A stretch of 21,579 nucleotides of DNA. It comes from Candidatus Latescibacterota bacterium (GTDB taxonomy: Bacteria; Latescibacterota; UBA2968; UBA8231). Positions 8,764-18,440 of this stretch are shown here, in pieces. Made by a program: the position numbers and the translations under genes. Positions within the stretch are counted from its first letter, which is position 1, and the number at the start of each line of letters is the position of its first letter. Where the stretch lies: NCBI GenBank assembly GCA_022825185.1, contig JAJDYK010000162.1:1-21579 (forward strand). The letters are read 5' to 3'. The notes under the pieces were generated by a model that did no database searches, was not told the origin of the DNA, and was given only the letters and a program-made list of their open reading frames with translations.

Positions 8764-11601
8764 TCAGATCTCTCGTCCCAAGCGTTCCCAGCGCCGAGCG
8801 AACGCCTCTCGTCCGCCCTCCATGACCCGGCAGACTTCTTCGCGGACTACTTTTTCCTGTAGGGCACCGTGCCTAATGACTCTGCACTGGCCGCCACTAA
8901 AGTCGAAAGCATGTACCATTTCCGCGTCCCCGTTGATCATCACATTGGGATTGTGGGTGACTATGATTAGTTGTCGCCGCAATTTGTTCTCGCGAATCTG
9001 TCGTACGACCAAGTCGTAAATCAAGTGGTTGTCCAAATCGTCCTCGGGCTGATCCAATACAAGGGGTTCATCGCCGAATGCAAGCAGGAACGCCAGCAGT
9101 GCCGCTGAACGCTGTCCTTGCGAACCTTGGGTTATGGACCTCCAATCGCTGCCGTCTCCTTGGCGGCTGTACTCAATCCGAAGGTCGTCCTCTGGAAACC
9201 AGCACTGGATGTGATCAGCAAACTCCGGCTTCCCATGCTTACGTTCAAGGTAGTTGCGAAATTGACCGTAGAAGCCAGAGCATGTTTCTATCAGTCGTTG
9301 TTTCGCATCGTCTAGCGCCGCTTCGCGATTTTCGTCCTGCGCAATGTCAAAGGCCAAGCCACCAACTGGTTTGCCATCTTCCTCTTGCAGAATGTCGTGT
9401 TCAAAACGGCTATCTGGCACTTCGATAATTCTACGTAGGCTGTGCTCGATATGACGAGGCTCGAAGCCGAAGCCGACGACCTCAATTTTCACGAAGGTGT
9501 TAGTCTCCAGCGTTTTCTCCACAAACTCAGCGCGTGCCTGTGTGATGGCCTTGCGTGCTTCAAGCACTCGTTGCCACTGTTTTTTATTGTCTTCGTCAAG
9601 GAGATCCCAATCCTGACGCAACTGATCGAGTTGCTTTAGCTGCGCTTCGAGATTCTGACGCTCCTGTTCTAACCGTCCAAAGGCTTGCGGATCGGTCACT
9701 CCCTGATCGGCGAGCGTCGTTTGAAGAGTCTCGTAGTCCGATGCGGCCTTCTCGGCACGCTGCTGCCACTGGCTAAGTCTTTCGTCCTTTAGCAGCTTTT
9801 GCACCTTGTCCATAAATGTGTCGGCACTACGAGTGAGTTCCTTCCGCGTTTCTTCCATGAGCCGCTCGGTTTCGCTCCGCCAAGCGAGAGCGTCGCCATC
9901 CTGTACGGCATCGAAGACTCCATCTGGCCAGTCGTCGAGCAGCAGATCCTCCGTCAACGCCTTGATACGTCCAGGAATTTCTCGCAATAATTCCGAAGTC
10001 GCATCGATCTCTCGGCGTTGACGCAGTGCCTGTTGATGAGCTTTCAGTACTTCAGCGTGATGTGATTGTGTGAATGCTTCGAGCTTGCGGGTCAAGTCAT
10101 CAAGCCTGCGTTCCAACTCTGGTCGTCTAGCTAACTTTTCCTCCAGTTCGCGCAGCCTAGCCCGCTGTGCTAAATAGGAAGTCTTCATCTCGTCGAAGGC
10201 GCGATGTAACCCGGCGACGTCAGCCGCGTCGTCGATGACATCGAGCAACGCTTGACGACTTTCGCCCGCCATGGCCGCAATCTGGCCCTGAGAAAGCAGC
10301 CGGATCGGGAAACGCTCGGAGTTCACCTCTTGGCTCGCAGCCGACTGCCACTGGCCGTCCTCATTACGTTCTTCGACAACGGCCTCTTGGCCATCTTGTC
10401 GCCACCGTAAGATGTGCTCTACACCATCCCGCATCAGCTTCACGCGAATCTCCGTGGCATCGCGCAACCCACCATTTCCATTGCGTCCCTTGACAGGTTG
10501 GGAAAAACTTTTGAACTGGCGATAGGGCTCTGTTTCTTCGCCCAAATGCTGTAACTCTTTATCGCGCCGATACGCGAAGCGCAGCGCATGGACAATCGTG
10601 GACTTGCCGGTACCGCGCCCACCAATCAGAGCATTGTAGTAAGGCGTGGGATCAAGCCGTGTCGTGGTATCTACACCCATAAATCGAGCAGACTCGATCT
10701 CAATGCCGGTGATAAAGTGAGTGGGCTTCCGAAACGGATCGAACTCCCCCTCGTCATCGCTCCGCCGAATCGAAATTTCGTTGCCATCTAGGAGTGCGAG
10801 ACGTAGCCCTTCTAATGTGGGATTTGCCATTTTGACCCAAGAGTAACGGAATCCGGGAATACGCTTGCCTTGGAAGCTGTGGCAGTCACTACCGAGCACC
10901 CGCGTCAACTTTTTGACCCGTTTCTCAAAGTGCCTAGGGAATGGAAGCCCCATGTCTTCCCACTCCACTGCCAGCAGATATTCGGTATCAAGCACTTGGC
11001 GAACCGTGTTGGCGTCGAGTTGGCACTTACGGGTACCTTCACGTACGGCGAGAAGGCCCTTGCCGTTGCCATTATCACCTTGCCGGTCGGCATGAGCTGG
11101 AATCGGAATGCCTCCAGCGTCCCTAATTTCACAAACCACCTCGGCTGCGCCTTTGCGCGTCACTCCGGCACTATCTCCCTTGGTTCCGTCATAATCCACT
11201 TGCCCCAGCAGGGTGTCGATGTCGCTTGTGGTGGCATTGGGGGCTAGGATGGCGAGCAGGTGGAATCCCCCCTGCACCGAAATCTCGACCCCCGGAAACA
11301 GCGTCAGTTCTCGAAATCCTTCCGGCGGCGATCCCTCATCGGCTTGCCTTTTCATCTCCTCGTAAGCGGCTTTAAGGCAATCAACCCAAGCACCGCTATT
11401 GTGGTCAGTAATCGCCACACAATCAATTTCGGCGGCCATATATCGAAGCAACCATTTCTCTAGGGTTACCTCGTCAGGCGTGCCGATGGCGCGCTGCCAC
11501 GCAACCGTGTCAAGGGAAGCCGGCGTATGCGTGTGGAAGTCGAACTTCCACCAACGCGACCCGGGGTAAGGCCAATCTTGCTGTGTGCTTGTCATCGTCA
11601 T
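8764..11601 (-). CDS. TrlF-like protein: PHP phosphoesterase fused to an SMC/Rad50-type ATPase
   Basis: The ATG at 11601 overlaps the pglX stop as ATGA and has GGAGG 4 nt upstream, giving 945 residues; the longer open frame to 11751 lies inside pglX. The N-terminal PHP domain has a full set of likely metal ligands: FHTHTP (H23, H25), TDHN (D66, H67), E106, H170 and SDCH (D239, H241). The ATPase half has Walker A GGRGTGKS (327-334), a coiled coil (about 475-690), an ABC-like signature SQGQRSA (about 827) and Walker B PLVLDQPEDDLDN (846-858), then IIVTHNP (879-885). This matches TrlF-family AAA-like ATPases, which occur in defence islands; the PHP part may cut a nucleic acid or nucleotide. It is not a core BREX protein, and its place between pglX and pglZ suggests nested cargo. 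All visible catalytic residues are present. Confidence 0.87.
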   Translation of the reverse strand: MTMTSTQQDWPYPGSRWWKFDFHTHTPASLDTVAWQRAIGTPDEVTLEKWLLRYMAAEIDCVAITDHNSGAWVDCLKAAYEEMKRQADEGSPPEGFRELTLFPGVEISVQGGFHLLAILAPNATTSDIDTLLGQVDYDGTKGDSAGVTRKGAAEVVCEIRDAGGIPIPAHADRQGDNGNGKGLLAVREGTRKCQLDANTVRQVLDTEYLLAVEWEDMGLPFPRHFEKRVKKLTRVLGSDCHSFQGKRIPGFRYSWVKMANPTLEGLRLALLDGNEISIRRSDDEGEFDPFRKPTHFITGIEIESARFMGVDTTTRLDPTPYYNALIGGRGTGKSTIVHALRFAYRRDKELQHLGEETEPYRQFKSFSQPVKGRNGNGGLRDATEIRVKLMRDGVEHILRWRQDGQEAVVEERNEDGQWQSAASQEVNSERFPIRLLSQGQIAAMAGESRQALLDVIDDAADVAGLHRAFDEMKTSYLAQRARLRELEEKLARRPELERRLDDLTRKLEAFTQSHHAEVLKAHQQALRQRREIDATSELLREIPGRIKALTEDLLLDDWPDGVFDAVQDGDALAWRSETERLMEETRKELTRSADTFMDKVQKLLKDERLSQWQQRAEKAASDYETLQTTLADQGVTDPQAFGRLEQERQNLEAQLKQLDQLRQDWDLLDEDNKKQWQRVLEARKAITQARAEFVEKTLETNTFVKIEVVGFGFEPRHIEHSLRRIIEVPDSRFEHDILQEEDGKPVGGLAFDIAQDENREAALDDAKQRLIETCSGFYGQFRNYLERKHGKPEFADHIQCWFPEDDLRIEYSRQGDGSDWRSITQGSQGQRSAALLAFLLAFGDEPLVLDQPEDDLDNHLIYDLVVRQIRENKLRRQLIIVTHNPNVMINGDAEMVHAFDFSGGQCRVIRHGALQEKVVREEVCRVMEGGREAFARRWERLGREI

Positions 11602-14600
11602 TCGTCCTCCGCCCGGTCCCGGGCTGCGTGTTTCTCTGCTTTGGTCCAATGCATGTTGTTGACTCGTTCTGCGGTGAAGCTGCCGTTGCTCCAAAACCAA
11701 GGGAACTGCTCCTTGTCGCGCATTGGTTCCTTGCCGGGGTCCTTTTTCCAATGGATGCTCGGCTTGGAGCGGAGAACGCCGGCACCTTTCTTGCCTTGGG
11801 GGAGGTCTTCGGCCATGAAGGGACGGATATTGAGGCGCACGCCGTCGTTGATGTCCGGCTCCCAGCCGATGGGCTGCTCCTCAATCGGCTTCCAGCGAAT
11901 AAAAAGATCGAAAGGCGGCTCGCCTGCGAGGATGGCGTCGAGCCGCTTCTGCAATTCCAGCGCTGCGGCCAAGCGGTCTTCGGCACCGCCCTCGTCGCGT
12001 CTTACGCCATCTTGCTGGCGGATGATCCAATCACCGAGGTATCTATAAGTCAGTGACTCCAGCAGGCGACGGCCCTTTTCGCCGCCCTCGGCCAGCTTGT
12101 GATAGTTGACCAAGGCGTGGAAGCCATCGCGTCTGCGTCCGTCCCAGATATGCCAGACGAAAGGACGCTTATGGAACAGCTTGCAGTGTTCCTCAAAGAA
12201 ACGGTTGCGCAGCCAGTCGTCTAGGCTGGAAGCCCCTGCTTCAGTGAGCAACTTTGCAAGGATGTCATCGCTCCAGTCATCGCCCCAAGCTGCCTGCAAC
12301 AATTCCAACAGGCGGGCGTGGGCGGAACGCTCGCCGCGCACGGAGGGGATGCAGACGATGCCGTCCTCGTCCTCGAATGGGTGCAATGCCGTTGTCTTCT
12401 CAACCCAAACACGAGCCTCGTCGGCGAGTTCCATGTCCGGGTCGTTCTCCGCTGGCCAGTGGTAGCCAAGCAGACGGGCGACAGCGACTTGCAGGACGGT
12501 CGGATCTGTGCGGCGCAGGCCGTGAATGGTCCACTTTGTGCCTTCGTCCCAGATCACTGATCCGCAGGGGTGGCCGTGGAAGATCCATTGGGTAGGATCG
12601 TCAGAATAAGGCTTAGGCAATCCTTTGGGATAGCGTTTTGCGGCGACTTGGGTCCAGCGTTCTAGGTCGAAGGGGATCTTGACCAGCGTAGCATTGGTGA
12701 CCTTCAGACCCTGATCGATTTGCCGCACTGCCTTGTTGTATTCGGGCGAGGAGCAGAAGCACCAAATGGCAGGGACGTGGCATTCATCATGGGGAATGAT
12801 GGTTGCCACATTTTGGTGGAACCTCTCTTTGCCATAGTGATAGGAAAATAGAACTTTCATTCTATGTACGGCGATACCGGGCTTACCGAGAGCTTTAAGC
12901 CCTTTAGTTGGATAAGCTGTTGATAATGACAACAGCAAGCCTTTCCCTTGTTCCCAACGCACCATCCGCGACTGTCCTGCATACTCCTCTGTATAGACAT
13001 CAGGAGTGGTCTGCATAAACTCCCATATCTCTTTATTGATCTGAGCCACCTCCCAAAAAGCTGCAACAAACATGGGATCGTCGCTAGTCTGAAGTCCAAC
13101 TAGTCCATCAGCATACTGATTCAGTAGAGAAAAGGTCGTTTCATCATACAGAGTCACTCTTGCATCAGGGTTCTCTAACTGCCTTCTCTGAATGACCGCT
13201 ACCAACTCACCATTCCGTAACACCTCCGTCTTTTCCACCGCCATGCGTGGGGTACTCGCGTCAATACCGGACAGTTGATCTTCAGTCTGTGGGCGAGTGC
13301 GAGTCAGGGTGAGAAGAATGACATTCACGATCTCGCCGCTGATGGTCTCAAAGGCACCAGATCCCAACCGTGCCAGCAGTTCCCAGCGCACTTCTTTCAA
13401 GAGATGCCCGCGCTGTGTCTTGTAGCTAGTCAGGAACAGCCAGTTTTGCGGCATGACGATCTGGGTAACACCAGCGCCATTTTCTAGGCAAAACTCCAGA
13501 CATCGCTCCAGGAATACATTCGCTAAATCTTTCTTTGCCCTCGTATATCGCCTCTCAGCGAAATTTCTCAGGCGTTCACTCTGCTTACCACGAGCGAGAT
13601 ATGGCACGTTGGTGATAACGAGGTGATATTGCCGGCTCAACAGCCGGGTCGCCTCGGTCAACCCCAAGGCCGCGATGGCCGTCTCTTCCCATTCCTCTTC
13701 GCCGACATGTTCCCGCAGTGCTTGTATAAGAAAGGGTTGTAGCTCGCTGAATCCGGCCGTCAGCATATCTTCGGAAACAGAGGTGGGATTAATCAGGCTG
13801 CCGAGCAGAGGTGCATCCTGAAAAGTGTCGTAGAGCACCCTCATCCCGTTTTCAATCCGACTATCGCCCCCGGACAACGCAGTCCATTGTTCCCGCTTAC
13901 CGCCGACCGACTGGCCACACCAAGCAAGGTTGAATCGAGGCAGCGGCCGATAGCCGCCTGCACCAGGATAACGCCATGCTTCCATCGCCAGCGCGAAGGC
14001 GGCAATAGCCACACAGCGCTGGTCCAGTTCTAGGCCATGCAGGTTGTCGCGCAATACGGCATCGGCGGCCTCTGCCGCATCTAAGTTTTCCAACGCCATC
14101 CGCATCGGCACCAACATCAAAAACGCCGCCACCAGAAAGTGTCCAGAACCGCAGCACGGGTCGAGCAGACGGAACTCCGAGAGATCGTCGGGCCAGCCCT
14201 TGAAACCGCCCGCGATGGGTGCGCCGTCCTCTGTCTGGCGCATATAGGTAAGATCAACCGGACACCGCTTGTCAGGATGACGAGTCTGCCACCAAGCACC
14301 GAGCGAGTTATGCAGCAGAAACTGCACCATGTAAGGCTCGGTGAAGAGCTGCGTCACCGCCGGTAATTCGTCCGCCCCGATCTTAACTTCGGAGTCGTTG
14401 ACCTCATTCTTTCTCTCCGTCTGCCAGAACTGATACACCCAGCCGAGCGAATCGGTCGCCGTGAATACCGCTGCCGGCAGACCTTCAACCAAGTCCTCTA
14501 ACTCCAACTGGTATTCCCGCGCCAACCGGACTTCCAACCCCGGATGCTCCGGCCTAAACACCTGCGGCAACATGGAGTGGGCATACTGCGCCGCCAACGC

Positions 14601-14987
14601 CCACTTGTCGCTGCCTTTGTCCCTAGCCAAAGCCTCGCATTCGTCAAGCGTTACTGCGACATTGATCTCCGGTTCCATCAACAGACCGTTCTCCGTGAGG
14701 AAGCGGGCAAATAACATGCTGTGCCAGTGTTCATACGCAGTCTCCTGCACCAGATGCTCAATGGTATGTTCTCCCGTGCGTGCGTTGGGACGGTCCCCAA
14801 GCTGGCGAGCGTGTGCCCGCAGCCGCCGACGCAATGTGCGCTGCCCCGTGTCCATGTGCTCGTAGAACTCGCGGTGATGAACGGCAAGCTCCTTCAATGC
14901 CGCACGGGCACCGGCCTCCGCCACTTTGCGAGCCTCGCTGACGGCGCGTTCAAGTTGTTGCCGAAGGTCTGTCGGAAGTGTCTGCAT
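11598..14987 (-). CDS. pglX: BREX adenine-N6 DNA methyltransferase PglX
   Basis: The protein has 1129 residues, near the usual 1100-1200 for PglX. SAM-binding motif I is DPCCGSGHF (276-284), preceded by the helical N-terminus typical of PglX, and GLELDQR (318-324) follows. Catalytic motif IV reads NVPY (460-463) in place of the common NPPY. PglX methylates adenine in a non-palindromic host motif, marking self DNA. The start at 14987 has AAGGAG 5 nt upstream; this Shine-Dalgarno overlaps the brxC stop. Its stop overlaps the next start. Lines between about 12841 and 13200 drop to 43-47% GC by hand count, against 68% at 12301-12360. This covers residues of about 595-715, where a target-recognition region could lie. 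The target motif cannot be read from the sequence. Confidence 0.92.
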   Translation of the reverse strand: MQTLPTDLRQQLERAVSEARKVAEAGARAALKELAVHHREFYEHMDTGQRTLRRRLRAHARQLGDRPNARTGEHTIEHLVQETAYEHWHSMLFARFLTENGLLMEPEINVAVTLDECEALARDKGSDKWALAAQYAHSMLPQVFRPEHPGLEVRLAREYQLELEDLVEGLPAAVFTATDSLGWVYQFWQTERKNEVNDSEVKIGADELPAVTQLFTEPYMVQFLLHNSLGAWWQTRHPDKRCPVDLTYMRQTEDGAPIAGGFKGWPDDLSEFRLLDPCCGSGHFLVAAFLMLVPMRMALENLDAAEAADAVLRDNLHGLELDQRCVAIAAFALAMEAWRYPGAGGYRPLPRFNLAWCGQSVGGKREQWTALSGGDSRIENGMRVLYDTFQDAPLLGSLINPTSVSEDMLTAGFSELQPFLIQALREHVGEEEWEETAIAALGLTEATRLLSRQYHLVITNVPYLARGKQSERLRNFAERRYTRAKKDLANVFLERCLEFCLENGAGVTQIVMPQNWLFLTSYKTQRGHLLKEVRWELLARLGSGAFETISGEIVNVILLTLTRTRPQTEDQLSGIDASTPRMAVEKTEVLRNGELVAVIQRRQLENPDARVTLYDETTFSLLNQYADGLVGLQTSDDPMFVAAFWEVAQINKEIWEFMQTTPDVYTEEYAGQSRMVRWEQGKGLLLSLSTAYPTKGLKALGKPGIAVHRMKVLFSYHYGKERFHQNVATIIPHDECHVPAIWCFCSSPEYNKAVRQIDQGLKVTNATLVKIPFDLERWTQVAAKRYPKGLPKPYSDDPTQWIFHGHPCGSVIWDEGTKWTIHGLRRTDPTVLQVAVARLLGYHWPAENDPDMELADEARVWVEKTTALHPFEDEDGIVCIPSVRGERSAHARLLELLQAAWGDDWSDDILAKLLTEAGASSLDDWLRNRFFEEHCKLFHKRPFVWHIWDGRRRDGFHALVNYHKLAEGGEKGRRLLESLTYRYLGDWIIRQQDGVRRDEGGAEDRLAAALELQKRLDAILAGEPPFDLFIRWKPIEEQPIGWEPDINDGVRLNIRPFMAEDLPQGKKGAGVLRSKPSIHWKKDPGKEPMRDKEQFPWFWSNGSFTAERVNNMHWTKAEKHAARDRAEDE

Positions 14988-14996
14988 GAGATCTCC

Positions 14997-17900
14997 TTAG
15001 CTTACCACGATGGGGCCTTGCTCGACCTGTTTGAGCAACTCCCGTTCAGTCTCGCAGAGCCAATCCTTGACATCTGCCGGCGTGCGCAGCGTGGTACTGC
15101 GGAGCTTGAAATGATGGATTTTCGGCTCGACCAGTTTGTCGGCTCTGATGCGGGAGTCCGCAAAAAGCCGTGGCAAAGCCGCCGTGCGGGTTCGCCAATC
15201 ATCGAGTGATATCTGCCCAAGGGATTCCAGCACTTCCTGTTCGGTGCCGATTGCGCCCTTAGAGATCCTCTCGATACGCAAATCCTCAAGAATTCGGTCG
15301 CGCTCGGCTTGGTCAATCTCCCGCCAACTCTCAGCGGACTCCAGTTGTTCCAGTTCCTCGTCATAGGTTGTGATGAAACCTGTCTCAGCCTTTACTAGGG
15401 CAGTACGTAGCGCGTCCGCCAGCATCATAGTGAGATCAGGCACGGGGTCCGAATCGGCGAGCAGACTGCGGTTGGCCGAAATGGCTTCGATCTGCGGCTG
15501 CGTCACCGATGCCACATCCAGCTCTTTTGCATGGCTGGCTAAGGACAGCAGACGCTCGTACGAGGGGAAGCGTTTCTCGGCCAGGTCCGCTGCCTTGGCC
15601 CAGTCTTCAATGTTCTTTTGTAGTTCGTCGTACCGATTCAGGATGCCGACCAGTTGCTCGTTGCCGGCAAGGGATTGAAGGTCTCGCAGATGGCTGGTGT
15701 CAGGGCGTTCGGGCAAGGGCTCGTCGCCACCGGCATTCTGAGCGAGTCTGTCGAGCTTGGCCAAGAATTCCGCAGCAGCCATGGCTTCTTCGTTGGGCTT
15801 GCAGGTGACCCCAACGCTCTGAAACAACTTGCGTACCTTGATGCGCTGACGGGTATCAATGATGGCACTCTCGACCCGAAAATCGGTGACCGACACTTTC
15901 GCCTGATCGAGCTCCCTAGGCTTGAGCGGCGTGCCGTTGGCGGTCGCCCTCAAATGACCGGCTCCAAATAGGCTGATGAGGGCGGCGTCGATCGCATCGC
16001 GGGGCCAGCCATAAGGCGGAGTTGAGAAATGGTCGCGTACCTCTTTGCCCTTCTTACCGGAACCTACGACAGACAGGACCGCGGAGCAGACCCGGTGGTC
16101 TTCGGTCTTGCCGTTGTAATCCAGTACTTCCAAGGGGTGTTCGGCACCTTTTCGGGCACGCTCAATCACCTTGGACCAACGGTCATCATCGGCATCCCTG
16201 AAGTCGTAGAAAAGGCGATCCAAGGAGGCGTTAGCTGCCTCCCTGATCTTGTCCTGCAAGGTGGCACCCAACCGTTCGGAGCCACCACCCTGATAGACTT
16301 TAGCATCGCCGACGATTGCAGCCACCAAGTCCCGCTGGCTGTTGGCAGCCTCGGTCCGCCGGGTCTCCATGCCTTGGCGAGCCTCAATACCTTCTGGAGT
16401 CGAAGGCACACCTTTGTATTCGAGCGTCTCATTCGCCGCAGCTTGGGCGGCGACCACGCGGGCCAAGTCATCGGCGCGAGACTTGGGCAGGAATACGTGG
16501 ATGACGGGGCTGTCGGAACCATCGGCACGTGCATCAGCAACGGCGCTTTTCTCGTCCGCTCCCCAACCATCGCGAATCCAGACGGGTATCTCATGGGTTG
16601 CGCCCAGCGGCGGTTCCGCCCCTAAGTGCAAGGCGAGCTTTCTGGGCTCCTTGCACTTTCCATGCAGTAGCCTCACCGATCCGATCTCCTCCTGAACCGC
16701 CGCCCCCATCAATTGGGTGCGCTTACTGCTCATTTGCGTGAGGTCGTTGACGAGCCTTGTCCGCCGGTTGCGAAATTCGTTCTCCCACTCGCTACTCTCG
16801 CGCGTCTGCAAACTGTACTCGTCTTCGAGCTTCATCAGCGTCCCGGCGGTGGTCAGTTCATTCAGCAACACCGGAAGCCGACTCCGCAGCATCGCGCCAT
16901 CCTGGGCCAGATCCTTGACTAGCAGGTCCGCCAAGGTTTCCTCGGTTGCGCGAACACCGATGTCGATACCGGCTTCCCGGGGCAGCTTGCGAATGAGGAA
17001 AACCAAAGCGCACAGACGCAATTTGAGACGCCCATCGGGGGTGCCATCATCCTGCTTGAAGATGGTCTCGTTTACCTCGCGTAGCAGTACGCCGCTTCGC
17101 AGCAGATAGGGAGAGATTTGCTCGAACAGGAAGTCGGCCGGCACTACCGTACCGACCGGATCGTCGGCGGTGTGTCGGATCGCGTCATATACGATGCGCA
17201 GTTGCGTCCGAAGCTGTCCGGCAGTGCCCGCCCGATCGACCGCACGCAACGTATGCTCCCAGAAGCGTCGCCGCACTGGGAGTAGCGGATAATCCTCCAC
17301 GAGTACCGCCTCGTCCTCGCTACGAGGGCCAATCCGAGTGCTAACCAAGTGGCGATTGATCTCGCCGGTGTTGTCGTCCAGCGTCGATTTGACATCATTG
17401 GTGCGGTCCGAGCGTTTCGCCAGCACGACTCGCCGGGTGACCGCTTCGACATCGGTGTCGGAAAGCTCGACATTGACCGTGAACCGTCCTTGGAGACGTT
17501 GCAGGGCTGGCGTACTGGAGAGCGCCGTCTGCCCGGTGCCGAGAAGCAACAGGCGGTCGCCGAAGCGTTTGCTACAGGCCTCCACCACCTCCTGCACCGC
17601 ATAGGAACGGCTGCTGTCCTCACCGATGTACTGCTGTACCTCATCGAGGATTATGACGGTGCAGGGCAACTCACCCTCGGGTGCCAAGGTGTCTTGCAAA
17701 GCGGTGACGAATTCATCGGTGGTGATGTCCTTCGGTTTTAGGAATTGAGTACGCAGCGCAGCCCTAGCGTCCCTCTCGCTGCTCGCGAAATCGGGATCCG
17801 CCTCAAGCAGGGCCTTAGCGATGAGCGGGCTCACATAGAGATCGTTTAACTCGCGCCGAAAATCACGGTCTCCGGCCTCAACCGCAGTGCGGACCTGGTC

Positions 17901-18440
17901 GTAAATGTTGTTTTTCCTGAGCCAGAGGCAGAATTGCGCCTGTGGGAAGCTCTCGGGAAGGTCCGCGGATTTGAATACAATGCCGAGCAGCGCGAGCCGC
18001 ACACTATCTCCGGTACCAGTACCAGGCGTACCTGCGGCAGCGTGAAGCCCATGGGAACGCCGACCGAGAGTCGCGAGCTCCGTGAGCAGTTCAGTCACGT
18101 CGTCCGGCAACCGTGCAAGACCTCGGGCACTGGCACCATCTTCCGGGAAATGGTAGTCGATCCACAGAAAGCGCAGCATCTTGGCCAAGTGCGATTTGCC
18201 GCTGCCAAAGAACCCACTCACCCAAGCCGCCGGCTGCTCGGGCTGGCCTTGGTTGCTTAGATAGGAATCGAGGATGCGGACGAGACCCCTCTGGTATTCC
18301 CCTTCGCAGACGAAGTGCTCAAGCTCAAAACGCAGAGTGCGGCGTTCGTCCTCGTCTAAGGCGTCTGTCATCGCGGCAACGCCGTTGTTCAGCAGCGTGA
18401 TCTCGCTGGGGTCCCGTTGGTAGATTTCCCGATTTTTCAT
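14997..18440 (-). CDS. brxC: BREX P-loop ATPase BrxC (PglY-related)
   Basis: The protein has 1147 residues. Walker A is GFFGSGKS (76-83), within the conserved SGFFGSGKSHLAKMLR, and Walker B is VIILDEVQQ (262-270). The remainder is long and mostly helical, as expected for BrxC of the DUF499/PglY group. BrxC is a core BREX ATPase required for defence and thought to assemble with BrxB, PglZ and PglX. The ATG overlaps the brxB stop (ATGA) with AGAGAGG 10 nt upstream, so translation is likely coupled. The stop lies 9 nt before pglX. No truncation is seen. Confidence 0.92.
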   Translation of the reverse strand: MKNREIYQRDPSEITLLNNGVAAMTDALDEDERRTLRFELEHFVCEGEYQRGLVRILDSYLSNQGQPEQPAAWVSGFFGSGKSHLAKMLRFLWIDYHFPEDGASARGLARLPDDVTELLTELATLGRRSHGLHAAAGTPGTGTGDSVRLALLGIVFKSADLPESFPQAQFCLWLRKNNIYDQVRTAVEAGDRDFRRELNDLYVSPLIAKALLEADPDFASSERDARAALRTQFLKPKDITTDEFVTALQDTLAPEGELPCTVIILDEVQQYIGEDSSRSYAVQEVVEACSKRFGDRLLLLGTGQTALSSTPALQRLQGRFTVNVELSDTDVEAVTRRVVLAKRSDRTNDVKSTLDDNTGEINRHLVSTRIGPRSEDEAVLVEDYPLLPVRRRFWEHTLRAVDRAGTAGQLRTQLRIVYDAIRHTADDPVGTVVPADFLFEQISPYLLRSGVLLREVNETIFKQDDGTPDGRLKLRLCALVFLIRKLPREAGIDIGVRATEETLADLLVKDLAQDGAMLRSRLPVLLNELTTAGTLMKLEDEYSLQTRESSEWENEFRNRRTRLVNDLTQMSSKRTQLMGAAVQEEIGSVRLLHGKCKEPRKLALHLGAEPPLGATHEIPVWIRDGWGADEKSAVADARADGSDSPVIHVFLPKSRADDLARVVAAQAAANETLEYKGVPSTPEGIEARQGMETRRTEAANSQRDLVAAIVGDAKVYQGGGSERLGATLQDKIREAANASLDRLFYDFRDADDDRWSKVIERARKGAEHPLEVLDYNGKTEDHRVCSAVLSVVGSGKKGKEVRDHFSTPPYGWPRDAIDAALISLFGAGHLRATANGTPLKPRELDQAKVSVTDFRVESAIIDTRQRIKVRKLFQSVGVTCKPNEEAMAAAEFLAKLDRLAQNAGGDEPLPERPDTSHLRDLQSLAGNEQLVGILNRYDELQKNIEDWAKAADLAEKRFPSYERLLSLASHAKELDVASVTQPQIEAISANRSLLADSDPVPDLTMMLADALRTALVKAETGFITTYDEELEQLESAESWREIDQAERDRILEDLRIERISKGAIGTEQEVLESLGQISLDDWRTRTAALPRLFADSRIRADKLVEPKIHHFKLRSTTLRTPADVKDWLCETERELLKQVEQGPIVVS

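Noticed and set aside
11602..11751. N-terminal 50-residue extension of the TrlF-like protein
   Set aside because: It lies inside pglX in another frame. The ATG at 11601 has a Shine-Dalgarno and overlaps the pglX stop as ATGA.
16029..16625. 198-codon plus-strand ORF
   Set aside because: It is antisense to brxC and shows no recognisable domain.
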